DNA from: Flavobacteriaceae bacterium S0862
Lineage (GTDB): Bacteria; Bacteroidota; Bacteroidia; Flavobacteriales; Flavobacteriaceae
Reading direction: 5' to 3'
Assembly (NCBI GenBank): GCA_023015825.1
Contig: JALKAW010000001.1
Coordinates: forward strand, 186,001 to 250,000
DNA: 64,000 bases
Below, piece after piece: positions 48,214 through 56,857 of this stretch. A model generated the notes under the pieces. It did no database searches, was not told the DNA's origin, and saw only the letters and a list, made by a program, of their open reading frames with translations. Made by a program: the position numbers and the translations under genes. Positions within the stretch are counted from its first letter, which is position 1. Every line of letters begins with the position of its first letter.

Positions 48214-49872
48214 ATGATTGGATTTATCTCTTTTGTTGGCTTTACAGCTCTAGTAGCTATTATTTCTTATTATGCAACCCGAAAAACAGATGAGGCTTCT
48301 TCCGATGGTTATTTTCTTGGTGGTAGAAGTTTAACAGCAGGTGTTATTGCTGGATCACTATTATTAACCAACCTTTCTACAGAGCAACTTGTTGGTCTTA
48401 ACGGTTCGGCATATTCCGAAGGGATTTTAGTAATGGCTTGGGAAACTTTAGCAGCCATTGCTATGGTAGTGACTGCTTTGTATTTATTGCCAAGATATTT
48501 AAAAAGCGGCTTAACGACTATCCCTCAATTTTTATCCGAACGTTTTGATGTCACTACAAAAACATTGACTTCTGCACTGTTTTTAACAGGTTATGTCGTG
48601 GTATTGTTACCCACAATTTTGTATTCTGGTTCTCTTGCTATTAGTACCATGTTTGATGTTCCTGAGCTTTTAGGTGTCTCAGAAAAAGTTGCCTTATGGG
48701 TATGTATATGGGGAATTGGAGTTATTGGTTCTATTTATGCTGTTTTTGGAGGCTTAAAAGCGGTTGCAGTATCTGACTCAATTAATGCTATTGGATTACT
48801 TGTTGGAGGTATTTTAATACCTATTTTTGGATTAATGATTGTGGGAGATGGTAATATGTTTGATGGTATAACTACACTACAGACTGATATTCCAGAAAAA
48901 TTTAATTCTATTGGAACTAAAACAGCATCTGTACCATTTGTAACGATTTTTACTGGTATGATGTTGGTTCAATTGTTTTATTGGGGAACTAACCAGCAAA
49001 TTATTCAGCGTGCTTTAGGTGCAAAAAATCTTCAAGAAGGGCAAAAAGGGTTGCTTCTTGCTTCTTTTATTAAAATACTTGGCCCCTTAATTGTCGTGCT
49101 TCCTGGTATTATTGCATACTATATGGCTCAACAAGGAATATTAGATGTTTCTCAACCAGATCAAGCTTATGGTGAATTGGTAAAGAAAGTCCTTCCTTTA
49201 GAATTTATAGGTTTCTTTGCTGCTGTTTTATTTGGTGCTATATTAAGCTCATTTAATAGTGTGCTTAACAGTTCAGTAACTTTATTTGGTATAGATATTT
49301 ACAAAGAACATATTAATAAAGGGGCTGATGAAAAAACAACCGTAAAGTATGGTAAAATCTTTGGTATCATCTTAGCAATTGGTGCGATGTTAATTGCACC
49401 ATTTTTATCAGACTTAGACAGTATATTTAGTTATTTACAACAAGTAAATGGTATTTACAGCATACCAATACTAACGATAATATTTGTTGGTTTTGTTACA
49501 AAAAAAGTTCCAGCAATTGCAGCAAAAATAGGGCTGCTATCTGGTTCAATTCTATACATTATTAGTGAATTTGTAATTAGACCTAATAAGGTTTCCAATG
49601 CATTGGCAACAGCCGAAGCTAACGGAATAACATCTGTAGAAGCTTTAAAAGTAATTGAAGCCGATGCATATCCTCATTTTTTACACATTATGGCAATTCT
49701 ATTTTTACTTAATGTGGCTATCATGCTAATTATTGGTTACTTTAAGCCAAGACTAATAGCTTACAAGCAAAAATTTACAAATGAGGTGGATATCACACCT
49801 TGGAAACATGCAAAACTTATTGGACTAATAATAGTGATAATTGTTGTTTTTGTTTATTTCTATTATTCTTAA
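48214..49872 (+). CDS. Sodium/solute symporter (SSS family, YidK-like)
   Basis: The 552-residue protein has about 14 membrane segments and the SSS opening DEASSDGYFLGGRSLTAGVI followed by LTNLSTEQLVGLNG. The motif LFYWGTNQQIIQRALGAKNL is the SSS signature region near segment 8. It resembles E. coli YidK and bacterial SglT relatives, which take up sugars or similar small solutes with sodium. Its substrate is unknown; the adjoining FGE-like gene allows the guess of a role in sulfated-glycan use. No terminator is clear before RidA on the other strand. Confidence 0.88.
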   Translation: MIGFISFVGFTALVAIISYYATRKTDEASSDGYFLGGRSLTAGVIAGSLLLTNLSTEQLVGLNGSAYSEGILVMAWETLAAIAMVVTALYLLPRYLKSGLTTIPQFLSERFDVTTKTLTSALFLTGYVVVLLPTILYSGSLAISTMFDVPELLGVSEKVALWVCIWGIGVIGSIYAVFGGLKAVAVSDSINAIGLLVGGILIPIFGLMIVGDGNMFDGITTLQTDIPEKFNSIGTKTASVPFVTIFTGMMLVQLFYWGTNQQIIQRALGAKNLQEGQKGLLLASFIKILGPLIVVLPGIIAYYMAQQGILDVSQPDQAYGELVKKVLPLEFIGFFAAVLFGAILSSFNSVLNSSVTLFGIDIYKEHINKGADEKTTVKYGKIFGIILAIGAMLIAPFLSDLDSIFSYLQQVNGIYSIPILTIIFVGFVTKKVPAIAAKIGLLSGSILYIISEFVIRPNKVSNALATAEANGITSVEALKVIEADAYPHFLHIMAILFLLNVAIMLIIGYFKPRLIAYKQKFTNEVDITPWKHAKLIGLIIVIIVVFVYFYYS

Positions 49873-49894
49873 AAAAATAGAACATACAAAAATC

Positions 49895-50350
49895 TTAATC
49901 CTTTACTTCAAAAATTGCTTCAACCTCAACAGCCCAGTCAGACGGTAATTGCATCCCAACTGCAGATCTAGCATGCATCCCCTTTTCTCCAAATACATTA
50001 ATAAAAAATTCACTAGCGCCATTAATAATTGATGAGGTATTATTAAATGTTTCACTACAGTTTACCATGCCAAACACCTTTACAACTCTAGAGATAGATT
50101 CTATATCGCAAACAGACCCAACTGCTCTTATACAGTTATAGGCACAAATTTCAGCAGCTTTTTTAGCTTCATCGATTTCAATATCGGCACCTACTTTACC
50201 TTGTATTTTATTGTCTTCCCAAAAAGGAACTTGTCCAGAGGTAAATACCAAATTCCCAACTCTAACAGCAGAATTAAAAGGAAAGCCTTGTGGTTTTAAT
50301 GGAGCTGGAGAGTAAGAATATCCTAGCTCTTTTAATTTTTTAATAATCAT
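49895..50350 (-). CDS. RidA/YjgF-family protein
   Basis: The 151-residue protein has the RidA trimer pattern: VRVGNLVFTSGQVPFW (about 30-45), the helix KAAEICAYNCIRAVGSVC and the terminal RSAVGMQLPSDWAVEVEAIF with the conserved Arg-Ser and Pro. RidA deaminates reactive imine/enamine by-products; this variant, about 150 residues, belongs to the subgroup with an N-terminal extension (KKLKELGYSYSPAPLKP). The critical Arg of the active site seems to be the R at about 129 (RSAVG). Convergent with the symporter gene. Confidence 0.9.
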   Translation of the reverse strand: MIIKKLKELGYSYSPAPLKPQGFPFNSAVRVGNLVFTSGQVPFWEDNKIQGKVGADIEIDEAKKAAEICAYNCIRAVGSVCDIESISRVVKVFGMVNCSETFNNTSSIINGASEFFINVFGEKGMHARSAVGMQLPSDWAVEVEAIFEVKD

Positions 50351-50615
50351 TTTGTTCTATTTTAAGTTATATACTACTCTGCAAGAAAGCTTTTTTATAA
50401 TAAAGATAATAGTTGTATTAGCGAAAATTAATCAATTTTTAAGTACTTATGTTTTTTGATTAACTCATACAACCTATCCATAGGTTAAATTAACAGTTAG
50501 TCAAACAATCAAGTAATGAATAAAACCTAGTCCATTCAGCACTAAAAATTAAGATTTGCATAAAGAATATATTTATCTTTAAAATTGATAATCATAAATC
50601 GGCAGCATAAGAAAA
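50351..50615. other. Non-coding gap between RidA gene and tRNA-Arg terminator
   Basis: Together with the terminator this gap exceeds 300 bp. I see no open frame of note, no repeat and no clear TAnnTTTG box for the minus-strand RidA gene. The sequence is AT-rich throughout. Confidence 0.5.
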
Positions 50616-50655
50616 CAAAAAACCCTAATAAATTGAAAAACAATTAATTAGGATT
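50616..50655 (-). terminator. Terminator for tRNA-Arg
   Basis: Arms AACCCTAATAAATTG (50621-50635) and CAATTAATTAGGATT (50641-50655) form an imperfect long stem with an AAAAA loop. The A tract at 50616-50620 gives the U run on the minus strand, directly after the tRNA. Confidence 0.7.
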
Positions 50656-50662
50656 CTTTTTG

Positions 50663-50736
50663 TGACCTCGGCAGGATTCAAACCTGCAACCTCTTGAGCC
50701 GTAATCAAGTGCACTATTCAGTTATGCTACGAGGCC
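50663..50736 (-). tRNA. trnR: tRNA-Arg (anticodon ACG)
   Basis: On the minus strand the 74-nt sequence folds with acceptor GGCCTCG / CGAGGTC, D arm, anticodon arm CTTGA-TTACGGC-TCAAG with anticodon ACG (inosine-modified for CGN codons), T arm GCAGG-TTTGAAT-CCTGC and discriminator A. The CCA end is not encoded. A strong promoter lies just upstream (50750-50780). Confidence 0.95.
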
Positions 50737-50749
50737 ATTTTTGTGGGTG

Positions 50750-50780
50750 CAAATATATTTTATTTTGTTACAATGACAAA
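50750..50780 (-). promoter_or_regulatory. tRNA-Arg promoter
   Basis: On the minus strand TTTG (50780-50777), 19 nt, TATATTTG (50757-50750) exactly fits the Bacteroidota consensus; the predicted start is about 7 nt before the tRNA 5' end. Confidence 0.75.
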
Positions 50781-50810
50781 ATTAAGTATAAAATTAATTA
50801 CATTTCACTT

Positions 50811-51326
50811 ATGAATACAATTGAAGATTTTATTAGAGATATTCCTAATTTCCCAAAAGAAGGTATTTTGTTTAAAGACATAGCGCCATTACTACAAAAC
50901 CCAAAAGGGGTAAGTCTATGTTTGGATGAGTTATTAAAACTAATAGGAAATAAAAAAATTGATAAAGTAATTGGTATTGAATCTCGTGGCTTTTTCTTTG
51001 CAACTTTATTAGCTCAAAAACTTAATGCTGGATTTATTCCTGTTAGAAAACCTGGAAAACTACCTTATAAAACACTATCACAATCATATGCCTTAGAATA
51101 TGGTGAAGATGCTGTTGAAATTCATGTAGATGCTATTGAAAAGGGTGAAAAAGTACTTATTCACGACGATGTATTAGCAACTGGAGGAACAGCTGAGGCT
51201 GTCTGTAAACTAGTTGAGAAACTGGGTGGAGACATTGTACAGTGTAATTTTATTATGCAGCTTAACTTCTTAAATGGAAAAGAAAAGTTAAAAGGATATA
51301 ACGTAAAATCTGTTTTAGAGTATTAA
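50811..51326 (+). CDS. apt: Adenine phosphoribosyltransferase
   Basis: The 171-residue enzyme salvages adenine to AMP with PRPP. The family pattern IRDIPNFPKEGILFKDI opens the protein, and the PRPP loop VLIHDDVLATGGTAEAV lies at about 120-136. The start ATG at 50811 is chosen; the frame is open back into the tRNA-Arg region, which cannot be coding there. Its TAA stop shares TTAA (51323-51326) with the stop of the convergent 50-residue gene. Confidence 0.95.
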   Translation: MNTIEDFIRDIPNFPKEGILFKDIAPLLQNPKGVSLCLDELLKLIGNKKIDKVIGIESRGFFFATLLAQKLNAGFIPVRKPGKLPYKTLSQSYALEYGEDAVEIHVDAIEKGEKVLIHDDVLATGGTAEAVCKLVEKLGGDIVQCNFIMQLNFLNGKEKLKGYNVKSVLEY

Positions 51327-51475
51327 TCTAATGCTCTTAAAGTAACATATGCTCTCCAGCCTATAATTGCGAGTTGCAATTTACTTGCTTTTGCTATGTC
51401 TAATTGTTTTTTTGTAAAGCTAGGCAATACTACTTTGTTTACTTTCGCTAATATTTTAAAAACCTGTTTATTCAT
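51323..51475 (-). CDS. Small basic protein (50 residues), conserved-looking, function unknown
   Basis: The frame from ATG 51475 gives MNKQVFKILAKVNKVVLPSF followed by TKKQLDIAKASKLQLAIIGW and RAYVTLRALD. The Lys-rich start, the PSFTKKQLDIAKASK centre and the IIGWRAYVT end recall short proteins I have seen in flavobacterial genomes with no assigned function (sometimes mislabelled). Its stop overlaps that of apt by four bases on the opposite strand. It is too short and basic to show a domain; it could be amphipathic and membrane- or RNA-associated. Confidence 0.7.
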   Translation of the reverse strand: MNKQVFKILAKVNKVVLPSFTKKQLDIAKASKLQLAIIGWRAYVTLRALD

Positions 51476-51916
51476 TAATAAGTACTATTTAGCAAAAATA
51501 GTGAAACTTATTCTAGCGCTAATCTTTTAGAAGCTGTTAGATTAGTCAGTGGACAATTGCAATGATAATTGCTACTATAAATTTTACTAGTATAATCATT
51601 TTATTTTTTGTTTAATTGATTGATGAATTGTTTTCTATTCTGTAATTTTTTTGAATATATAAGTTTAGAAATCTTATCGCCAAATTAATTGTACTAAAAT
51701 GATATAATTAGCTTTATATTAGTAAGTGAAAAAATTGTATTAATTATAATTTTTAAATTTTTGTCTTCAAATATGTTTTAATATATAATCAATAAGTTGA
51801 GAAATGTTATGAAATGAAACAATTCAAGGGCCTTTTTCGATACTTTTTGAATTTTCAAGGCGAAAAAAAGCATGAATAACTCTTTTTTTGCTGTTTTCAT
51901 CTTTTATTGGTTTATA
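51476..51916. other. Non-coding AT-rich region
   Basis: About 440 bp without a supported gene on either strand. A weak match between GCCTTTTTCG near 51830 and CGAAAAAAAGC near 51862 could form an imperfect hairpin, and the hexamer TTCAAGG recurs twice there, but no known RNA family pattern (SRP RNA, RNase P, tmRNA, 6S) was recognised. Confidence 0.5.
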
Positions 51917-51949
51917 AATAAAAAAAGACTCCTAATTGATAGAAGCCTT
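51917..51949 (-). terminator. Terminator after the M56 protease gene
   Basis: Arms AAGACTCCTA (51925-51934) and TAGAAGCCTT (51940-51949) pair with two wobble pairs; the A tract at 51917-51926 supplies the U run on the minus strand, 30 nt after the stop. Confidence 0.6.
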
Positions 51950-51979
51950 TTTTAACTAACCAAACCTTAATAAAAAAGG

Positions 51980-54265
51980 TTAGTCCTTTTTCTTTTTCAG
52001 CGTGATTTCTATAACACCTTCTTTTCCTTTTTTACCATATTTTTTTGTTGCAGATTCGCCTTTTAATACATTAATGGATTCTATGGAGTTAGGATCAATG
52101 TCATCGAGTTTTTTGTTTTTCACCTCTTTGCCATCTATTATTATTAGAGGTTTTTGGTTGCTGTCATTTGATAAACGGATAATAGAGGTTGCATCAGTAT
52201 TATCTTTTGTAATAATTTCTACTACACCATCTTTACCTTTTTTGCCATATTTTTTTGTTGCCGAGGCGCCTTTAACCACACTAATAGATTTTATATTTTC
52301 GGTATCAATGTCTTTTACTTTTTTGTTTTTAACCTCTTTGCCATCTACGATGTATACAACGTCTTTGTTGGCTTCACCTTTTACAATGATTTTATTTTCG
52401 CCTTTGCTTAATATGTTTACTGTTGATTTGTTATTATCATCTTTATCTATCCAAATATTGCTGTTTTTTCCAGTTGATCTAATTTTAAATACCTTTCCAT
52501 CTTTAGATTTAAAAGACAAATTGTTTTTCTGATTGTTAATTTTCTCTTTAATGATGTTACCATCTTTGTCTTTACGTATAAGTATTGAATTACCGTCTTC
52601 ATCTTTCTTTATATCGATATTTTCATCTTCAGAAGTAACAAATAAACCGTTGTTTTTCCCTTTGACAATTACATTTCCTTTTATTTTGAAAATCTTACCA
52701 TCCGAATGTATCGAGTCAGCGTGGATAATGTCATAAGTTTTACCTTCATCACTGAAAAAAGTAAATACATTGTTGTTTTTGTGTGCCTTTTTTATCTCAT
52801 GGACTTTATCTCCCTTTTTAATGATGATTTTATCGTCATCTTCTATTATTTCGTGGTCGCCATCATGTTCATCACTACTAAATACAAACACATTACCGCT
52901 TTTACCAGATTTCTTTCCAATGGTTATTGCTCCACCCTTACGGGTAAACATATAGTCTTTATCGTGAAGCAAACCATTGGTATTTCCAATAGATATAGCG
53001 TTGCTTTTTGTGTTGTACGTTATTTTTATGGTTTTTATTGCTGAATCATTGCTAATAGAAAAATTTGCATTAGAATTATCAGTTTTAGCGTCAATTTTTA
53101 TAGCAGTAATTTCATTATCATTATTGCGTTTTACACCTTTAATTTTTAGTGTAATTCCGTGAGCTTTTAATTTTGTTATTACCTCATCCAATTTTGCCTC
53201 TGTAAAAGAGCTTTCAATAAAATAAGCGACAATATCTTGTTTTAAAACAGTATTTGATTTTGAAACGTTATTATTTGTAATATTTTTTTTGGATTTGCTA
53301 ATTGGTTTGCTTTCAGGTTTAGATTCTATAGTTTCAATATTTGAGGTTACTACTTTTTTAGATTCTCCAGTAATAGCATATGTTTCTGCTTGACTTGATG
53401 TAGCTTCAATATAAACTTCTTTAATGTTAAAACTCATTAAAAATAGACCCAATACTGGCAGTACTAATAAGAATTTTAATTGATTCCTGTTGTGTGATTT
53501 GTTTTTGTGTAACATAACAATTCGTTTTTTAATTGATGAATTATAAAAATTATTTGTAAGTGCCATTTGGTAATTTGGCACACTTGTTTTGAGTAATAAA
53601 TGCTGATAGCTTTTTTTACAATTGGTAGTTGCTTGTGCATTTTTATCTGCGATAAACTCCAAATTTTGCCTCAAGTCTCTTTTGTAGTACCATACCAACG
53701 GATTAAACCAAAGCAGAATACATATTAATTCTGCCAATAAGATATCTATAGAATGTAACTGTTTGGCATGTACTTTTTCGTGAGTAATTATTTGTTCTAA
53801 TTCGGTATCATTAAACTGGTTTGGGTTAAAAACAATCCAATTAAAAAATGAAAAAGGTGATATTATGTTTTTGGTTATTACATATATAAATGATGAAACA
53901 CGTTGTTTTGTGCTATTAATAAGAAGCGTAACTAACGAGCCAAATTGCAAAAGAAATCTTCCAATAAAAAATAGAATACCTGCAATATATAAATATGTTA
54001 TAATTGTTGTAAATTCTAAAGGATTTTCCTGCACAATAGTTTGAGATTGTAACAATGATTCTTCTAGTGTGAAGGTGTTTTTCATAATGTTAGGCTCTAC
54101 CATTATATGTTTTGATATAGTTATTAATGGTAATATAAAAGCAGTAATTAAGCCTAATAACAAGAATGACCTATTAGATTCAAAGAAAGTTTCACGATTG
54201 AGTAGAAATTTGTAGCACAAATAAAATAACACTAAAATGGCGCTAACTTTAATAAGATATTCCAT
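51980..54265 (-). CDS. BlaR1/MecR1-like M56 metalloprotease with plug-like C-terminal repeats
   Basis: The 761-residue protein has N-terminal membrane segments (about 3-22, 35-52, 87-117) and the M56 zinc site HEKVH (162-166) with a downstream ligand in NLEFIADKNA (about E203), then another membrane segment near 265-282. In classical BlaR1 the C-terminus is a penicillin-binding sensor; here it is a charged Lys/Asp/Asn-rich region (about 300-630) and two 70-residue-spaced repeats with VDGKEVKNKK…SATKKYGKKGK (about 637-686 and 707-756) that look like TonB-receptor plug motifs. It presumably senses a periplasmic signal and cleaves the BlaI-type repressor encoded 2 bp upstream. The signal is unknown. 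Confidence 0.85.
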   Translation of the reverse strand: MEYLIKVSAILVLFYLCYKFLLNRETFFESNRSFLLLGLITAFILPLITISKHIMVEPNIMKNTFTLEESLLQSQTIVQENPLEFTTIITYLYIAGILFFIGRFLLQFGSLVTLLINSTKQRVSSFIYVITKNIISPFSFFNWIVFNPNQFNDTELEQIITHEKVHAKQLHSIDILLAELICILLWFNPLVWYYKRDLRQNLEFIADKNAQATTNCKKSYQHLLLKTSVPNYQMALTNNFYNSSIKKRIVMLHKNKSHNRNQLKFLLVLPVLGLFLMSFNIKEVYIEATSSQAETYAITGESKKVVTSNIETIESKPESKPISKSKKNITNNNVSKSNTVLKQDIVAYFIESSFTEAKLDEVITKLKAHGITLKIKGVKRNNDNEITAIKIDAKTDNSNANFSISNDSAIKTIKITYNTKSNAISIGNTNGLLHDKDYMFTRKGGAITIGKKSGKSGNVFVFSSDEHDGDHEIIEDDDKIIIKKGDKVHEIKKAHKNNNVFTFFSDEGKTYDIIHADSIHSDGKIFKIKGNVIVKGKNNGLFVTSEDENIDIKKDEDGNSILIRKDKDGNIIKEKINNQKNNLSFKSKDGKVFKIRSTGKNSNIWIDKDDNNKSTVNILSKGENKIIVKGEANKDVVYIVDGKEVKNKKVKDIDTENIKSISVVKGASATKKYGKKGKDGVVEIITKDNTDATSIIRLSNDSNQKPLIIIDGKEVKNKKLDDIDPNSIESINVLKGESATKKYGKKGKEGVIEITLKKKKD

Positions 54266-54267
54266 GA

Positions 54268-54627
54268 TTATTTATTGTTTTCAATAAGGTTAATAATCTC
54301 TTTTAATTCTTCTACGCTTATTTTTTCTTCTTTTGCAAAGAAAGACACGACGTTCTTATAAGAACTATTAAAATAGTTGTCAATAGCTGTATTGAAAAAT
54401 CGTTTTCTATAATCTTCTTTTTTAATCATAGGGAAGTATTGATGTGTTTTTCCATAAGCTGTATGGTCTACATATCCTTTATCTTCAAGATTCCTAACAA
54501 TAGTCGATAGGGTGTTATAATGAGGTTTATCATTAGTTATTTCTGCAAGAATGTCTTTTACAAAGGCTTTTTCTAGCTTCCATAAAATATGCATGATCTC
54601 TTCTTCTTTGTTTGTTAGTTTTTGCAT
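54268..54627 (-). CDS. BlaI/MecI-family repressor
   Basis: With start ATG 54627 the protein is 119 residues and opens MQKLTNKEEEIMHILWKLEK, the usual BlaI winged-helix start; a longer open frame to 54687 would run over the promoter and operator. The wing region with KPHYNTLSTIVRNLEDKGYV is typical, including the cleavable Asn/Ser-Phe-type area (the canonical N-F bond is not certain). It is followed 2 bp later by the M56 protease gene. A TACA-n2-TGTA palindrome lies over its promoter, so autoregulation is likely. Confidence 0.9.
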   Translation of the reverse strand: MQKLTNKEEEIMHILWKLEKAFVKDILAEITNDKPHYNTLSTIVRNLEDKGYVDHTAYGKTHQYFPMIKKEDYRKRFFNTAIDNYFNSSYKNVVSFFAKEEKISVEELKEIINLIENNK

Positions 54628-54656
54628 TGTTAAAGGTTTATACTTTTTATATTCTT

Positions 54657-54692
54657 CAAACATATAACTAATTTTATAGTTATACAACTGTA
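54657..54692 (-). promoter_or_regulatory. Promoter and BlaI-type operator of the blaI-M56 operon
   Basis: On the minus strand TTG (54687-54685), 20 nt, TATGTTTG (54664-54657) forms a promoter 30 nt before the ATG. The palindrome TACAACTGTA at 54683-54692 has the TACA/TGTA half-sites reported for BlaI/MecI operators and covers the -33 element, so repressor binding would block polymerase. Confidence 0.6.
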
Positions 54693-54758
54693 AATATAGT
54701 TATTTAACGAAAAATTTAGTTTTTATTTTGAATTTTTAAGAAAAAGGTTTGAATATCT

Positions 54759-54780
54759 TACTAAGAAAGAAATCTTAGTA
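54759..54780. promoter_or_regulatory. Inverted repeat upstream of the Ca/Na antiporter gene
   Basis: TACTAAGA (54759-54766) and TCTTAGTA (54773-54780), separated by six bases, lie 23 nt before the antiporter ATG and next to a degenerate -7 match (TATCTTCG, 54779-54786). Operator or leader hairpin; neither can be decided by eye. Confidence 0.35.
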
Positions 54781-54802
54781 TCTTCGCAAAAAAGTATTTT
54801 TA

Positions 54803-55744
54803 ATGAGCTTTGTTTGGGTAATTCTTGGATTTGTTCTGTTGGTCATAGGAGGTGAGTTTTTGGTTAGGGCATCAGTGGCACTTTCTTTTAAATTAAGTAT
54901 TTCAAAATTCGTTATTGGTATGACAGTGGTGTCCTTTGCAACCTCTGCACCAGAATTATTAGTAAGTCTTAATGCAGCATTGTCTGGGTCTCCAGCTATT
55001 GCTATTAATAATGTGGTCGGGTCAAATATTGCGAATATTGGTTTAGTGTTAGGTATTACAGCTGTGGTTGGTAGTATTACGGTAGACAAGACTTTCTATA
55101 AATTAAATTGGCCAGTGATGATGTTGTTTTCAATAGCACTATATTACTTTTTATATAATGATAGCCAGTTAATATTTTTAGAAGGTTTGGGATTATTTGG
55201 TGGTCTAATAGTGTTTCTATATATATTAATACGACGCGCTAAAAAAGATGTTGAAATAGAAGAAGTTGATGAAACTCTAGCTATAGTGTCCTATTTTAAA
55301 ATTATGTTATGGCTGCTTATTGGAGGTTTAGCTCTATATTTTGGTTCAGAGTGGTTGGTTAAAGGAGCAATCGATTTAGCTGCAATTTTAGGAGTAAGCG
55401 AAGCTATAATTTCGGTGTCTGTAATTGCAATAGGAACAAGTGTACCAGAACTAGCTGCTTCGGTTATTGCAGCAGCAAAGCAAGAAAAGGCTATTTCTTT
55501 GGGGAACTTAATTGGCTCTAATATTTTTAATATTGGTTCTGTGTTAGGGCTTACTTCAATGATTAAAACCATTCCAGTTACCGAACCACAAATATTAACT
55601 AGAGATATTTTTTGGATGATTGCTTTTTCTGCAATACTAATTCCACTAATCTTGATTCCTAAACAACATCAAATAAGTAGATCAAACGGATTTATTCTTA
55701 TTTTAGGCTATGGAATCTTCATATTTTTAGTTTTTACAAAATAA
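54803..55744 (+). CDS. Calcium/sodium antiporter (CaCA family, YrbG-like)
   Basis: The 313-residue inner-membrane protein has about ten hydrophobic segments in two inverted halves, each with the alpha-repeat: SFATSAPELLVSLNAAL (about 47-63) and IAIGTSVPELAASVIAAA (about 209-226), with the partner GSN motifs VVGSNIANIGLVLG and LIGSNIFNIGSVLG. This is the K+-independent Na/Ca exchanger pattern. An internal hydrophilic loop links the halves. Ends in a strong terminator. Confidence 0.94.
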   Translation: MSFVWVILGFVLLVIGGEFLVRASVALSFKLSISKFVIGMTVVSFATSAPELLVSLNAALSGSPAIAINNVVGSNIANIGLVLGITAVVGSITVDKTFYKLNWPVMMLFSIALYYFLYNDSQLIFLEGLGLFGGLIVFLYILIRRAKKDVEIEEVDETLAIVSYFKIMLWLLIGGLALYFGSEWLVKGAIDLAAILGVSEAIISVSVIAIGTSVPELAASVIAAAKQEKAISLGNLIGSNIFNIGSVLGLTSMIKTIPVTEPQILTRDIFWMIAFSAILIPLILIPKQHQISRSNGFILILGYGIFIFLVFTK

Positions 55745-55759
55745 ATTAAACTTTAGCGC

Positions 55760-55795
55760 AAAAAAAGATCTTGGTTTTTCAAGATCTTTTTTTTT
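55760..55795. terminator. Bidirectional terminator between antiporter and glutamine synthetase genes
   Basis: Stem AAAAAAGATCTTG / CAAGATCTTTTTT with a GTTTTT loop and T run lies between convergent stops at 55744 and 55808. Confidence 0.85.
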
Positions 55796-55807
55796 GAACA
55801 ACAAATA

Positions 55808-56818
55808 TTAAATATTTGCCGATTTTACTGTTCTAATTATCCTTCCAGCAATTTTATATGGATCACCATTTGAAGCTGGTCTTCGATCTTCTAACCAGCC
55901 TTTCCATCCTTTTTCTACTGTAATAATTGGTATTCTAATTGAAGCACCTCTATCTGAAATACCATAACTAAAATCAGAAACGTGGGCAGTTTCATGAAGT
56001 CCAGTTAAACGTTCATCATTAAAAGCACCGTAAACATCCATGTGATCATCTGTAACCGGTCTAAAAGCTTCGCAGATTTTCATATAAGTTTCTTTATCAC
56101 CGCATGTTCTCAAAGTAGTATTTGAGAAATTTGCATGCATTCCTGACCCGTTCCAGTCACCTTTTATTGGTTTTGGGTGGTATTCTATATAGAATCCATA
56201 TTTTTCTGTCAATCTATCTAGTAAATAACGTGCAACCCAAATTTCATCACCTGCTTTTTTAGCACCTTTAGCAAAAATTTGAAATTCCCATTGCCCAGGA
56301 GCAACTTCTTGATTAATACCTTCAAAATTAAGCCCAGCCTCCAAGCACAAATCGGCGTGTTCTTCTACAAAATCTCTACCCCAAGTATATCTACCGCCAA
56401 CAGAGCAATAATATTTTCCTTGTGGACCTGGAAAACCACCACGAGGAAATCCTAATGGTAAATCTGTTTTAGTATCCATTAAAAAGTATTCTTGCTCAAA
56501 TCCAAACCAGAAATCATTATCATCATCATCAATTGCTGCTCTAGCATTAGAAGGATGCGGAGTTCCGTCAGATTGTAAAACCTCTGACATTACTAAAAAG
56601 CCATTTTTTCTAGTTGGATCTGGAAAAATAGCTACTGGTTTTAATAGGCAATCCGAATCACCCCCTTCAGCTTGTTCTGTAGATGACCCATCAAACGACC
56701 ATATAGGACAATCTTCTAATTTACCGCTAAAATCATTTTCGATTTTAGTTTTACTTCTCATGTTTTGTGTTGGTTCATGACCATCTAACCAAATGTACTC
56801 TAATTTAGACTTGTTCAT
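55808..56818 (-). CDS. Glutamine synthetase, type II (eukaryal-like)
   Basis: The 336-residue ATP-dependent enzyme forms glutamine from glutamate and ammonia. It has the GSII beta-grasp start (KLEYIWLDGHEP) and catalytic motifs typical of GSII: WSFDGSSTEQAEG, FGFEQEYFLMD, GINQEVAPGQWEFQI, GDWNGSGMHANFS and SDRGASIRIP. The length is the short GSII type and it has no GSI adenylation loop. It is divergent from a type III glutamine synthetase, so the cell may use two unrelated enzymes under common control. Confidence 0.95.
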   Translation of the reverse strand: MNKSKLEYIWLDGHEPTQNMRSKTKIENDFSGKLEDCPIWSFDGSSTEQAEGGDSDCLLKPVAIFPDPTRKNGFLVMSEVLQSDGTPHPSNARAAIDDDDNDFWFGFEQEYFLMDTKTDLPLGFPRGGFPGPQGKYYCSVGGRYTWGRDFVEEHADLCLEAGLNFEGINQEVAPGQWEFQIFAKGAKKAGDEIWVARYLLDRLTEKYGFYIEYHPKPIKGDWNGSGMHANFSNTTLRTCGDKETYMKICEAFRPVTDDHMDVYGAFNDERLTGLHETAHVSDFSYGISDRGASIRIPIITVEKGWKGWLEDRRPASNGDPYKIAGRIIRTVKSANI

Positions 56819-56857
56819 TTTTTTGCTAAACTTTTTTAAATAAAATTAAACGATAGG

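Noticed and set aside
50694-50810. Longer apt start overlapping tRNA-Arg
   Set aside because: The region is tRNA on the opposite strand; the family N-terminus starts at 50811.
51825-51875. Possible small RNA hairpin in the non-coding gap
   Set aside because: The pairing is imperfect, no promoter or terminator frames it, and it fits no known RNA family by eye.
52002-53162. Several plus-strand frames opposite the M56 protease gene
   Set aside because: Composition mirrors the Lys/Asp-rich coding strand; no start signals, no family resemblance.
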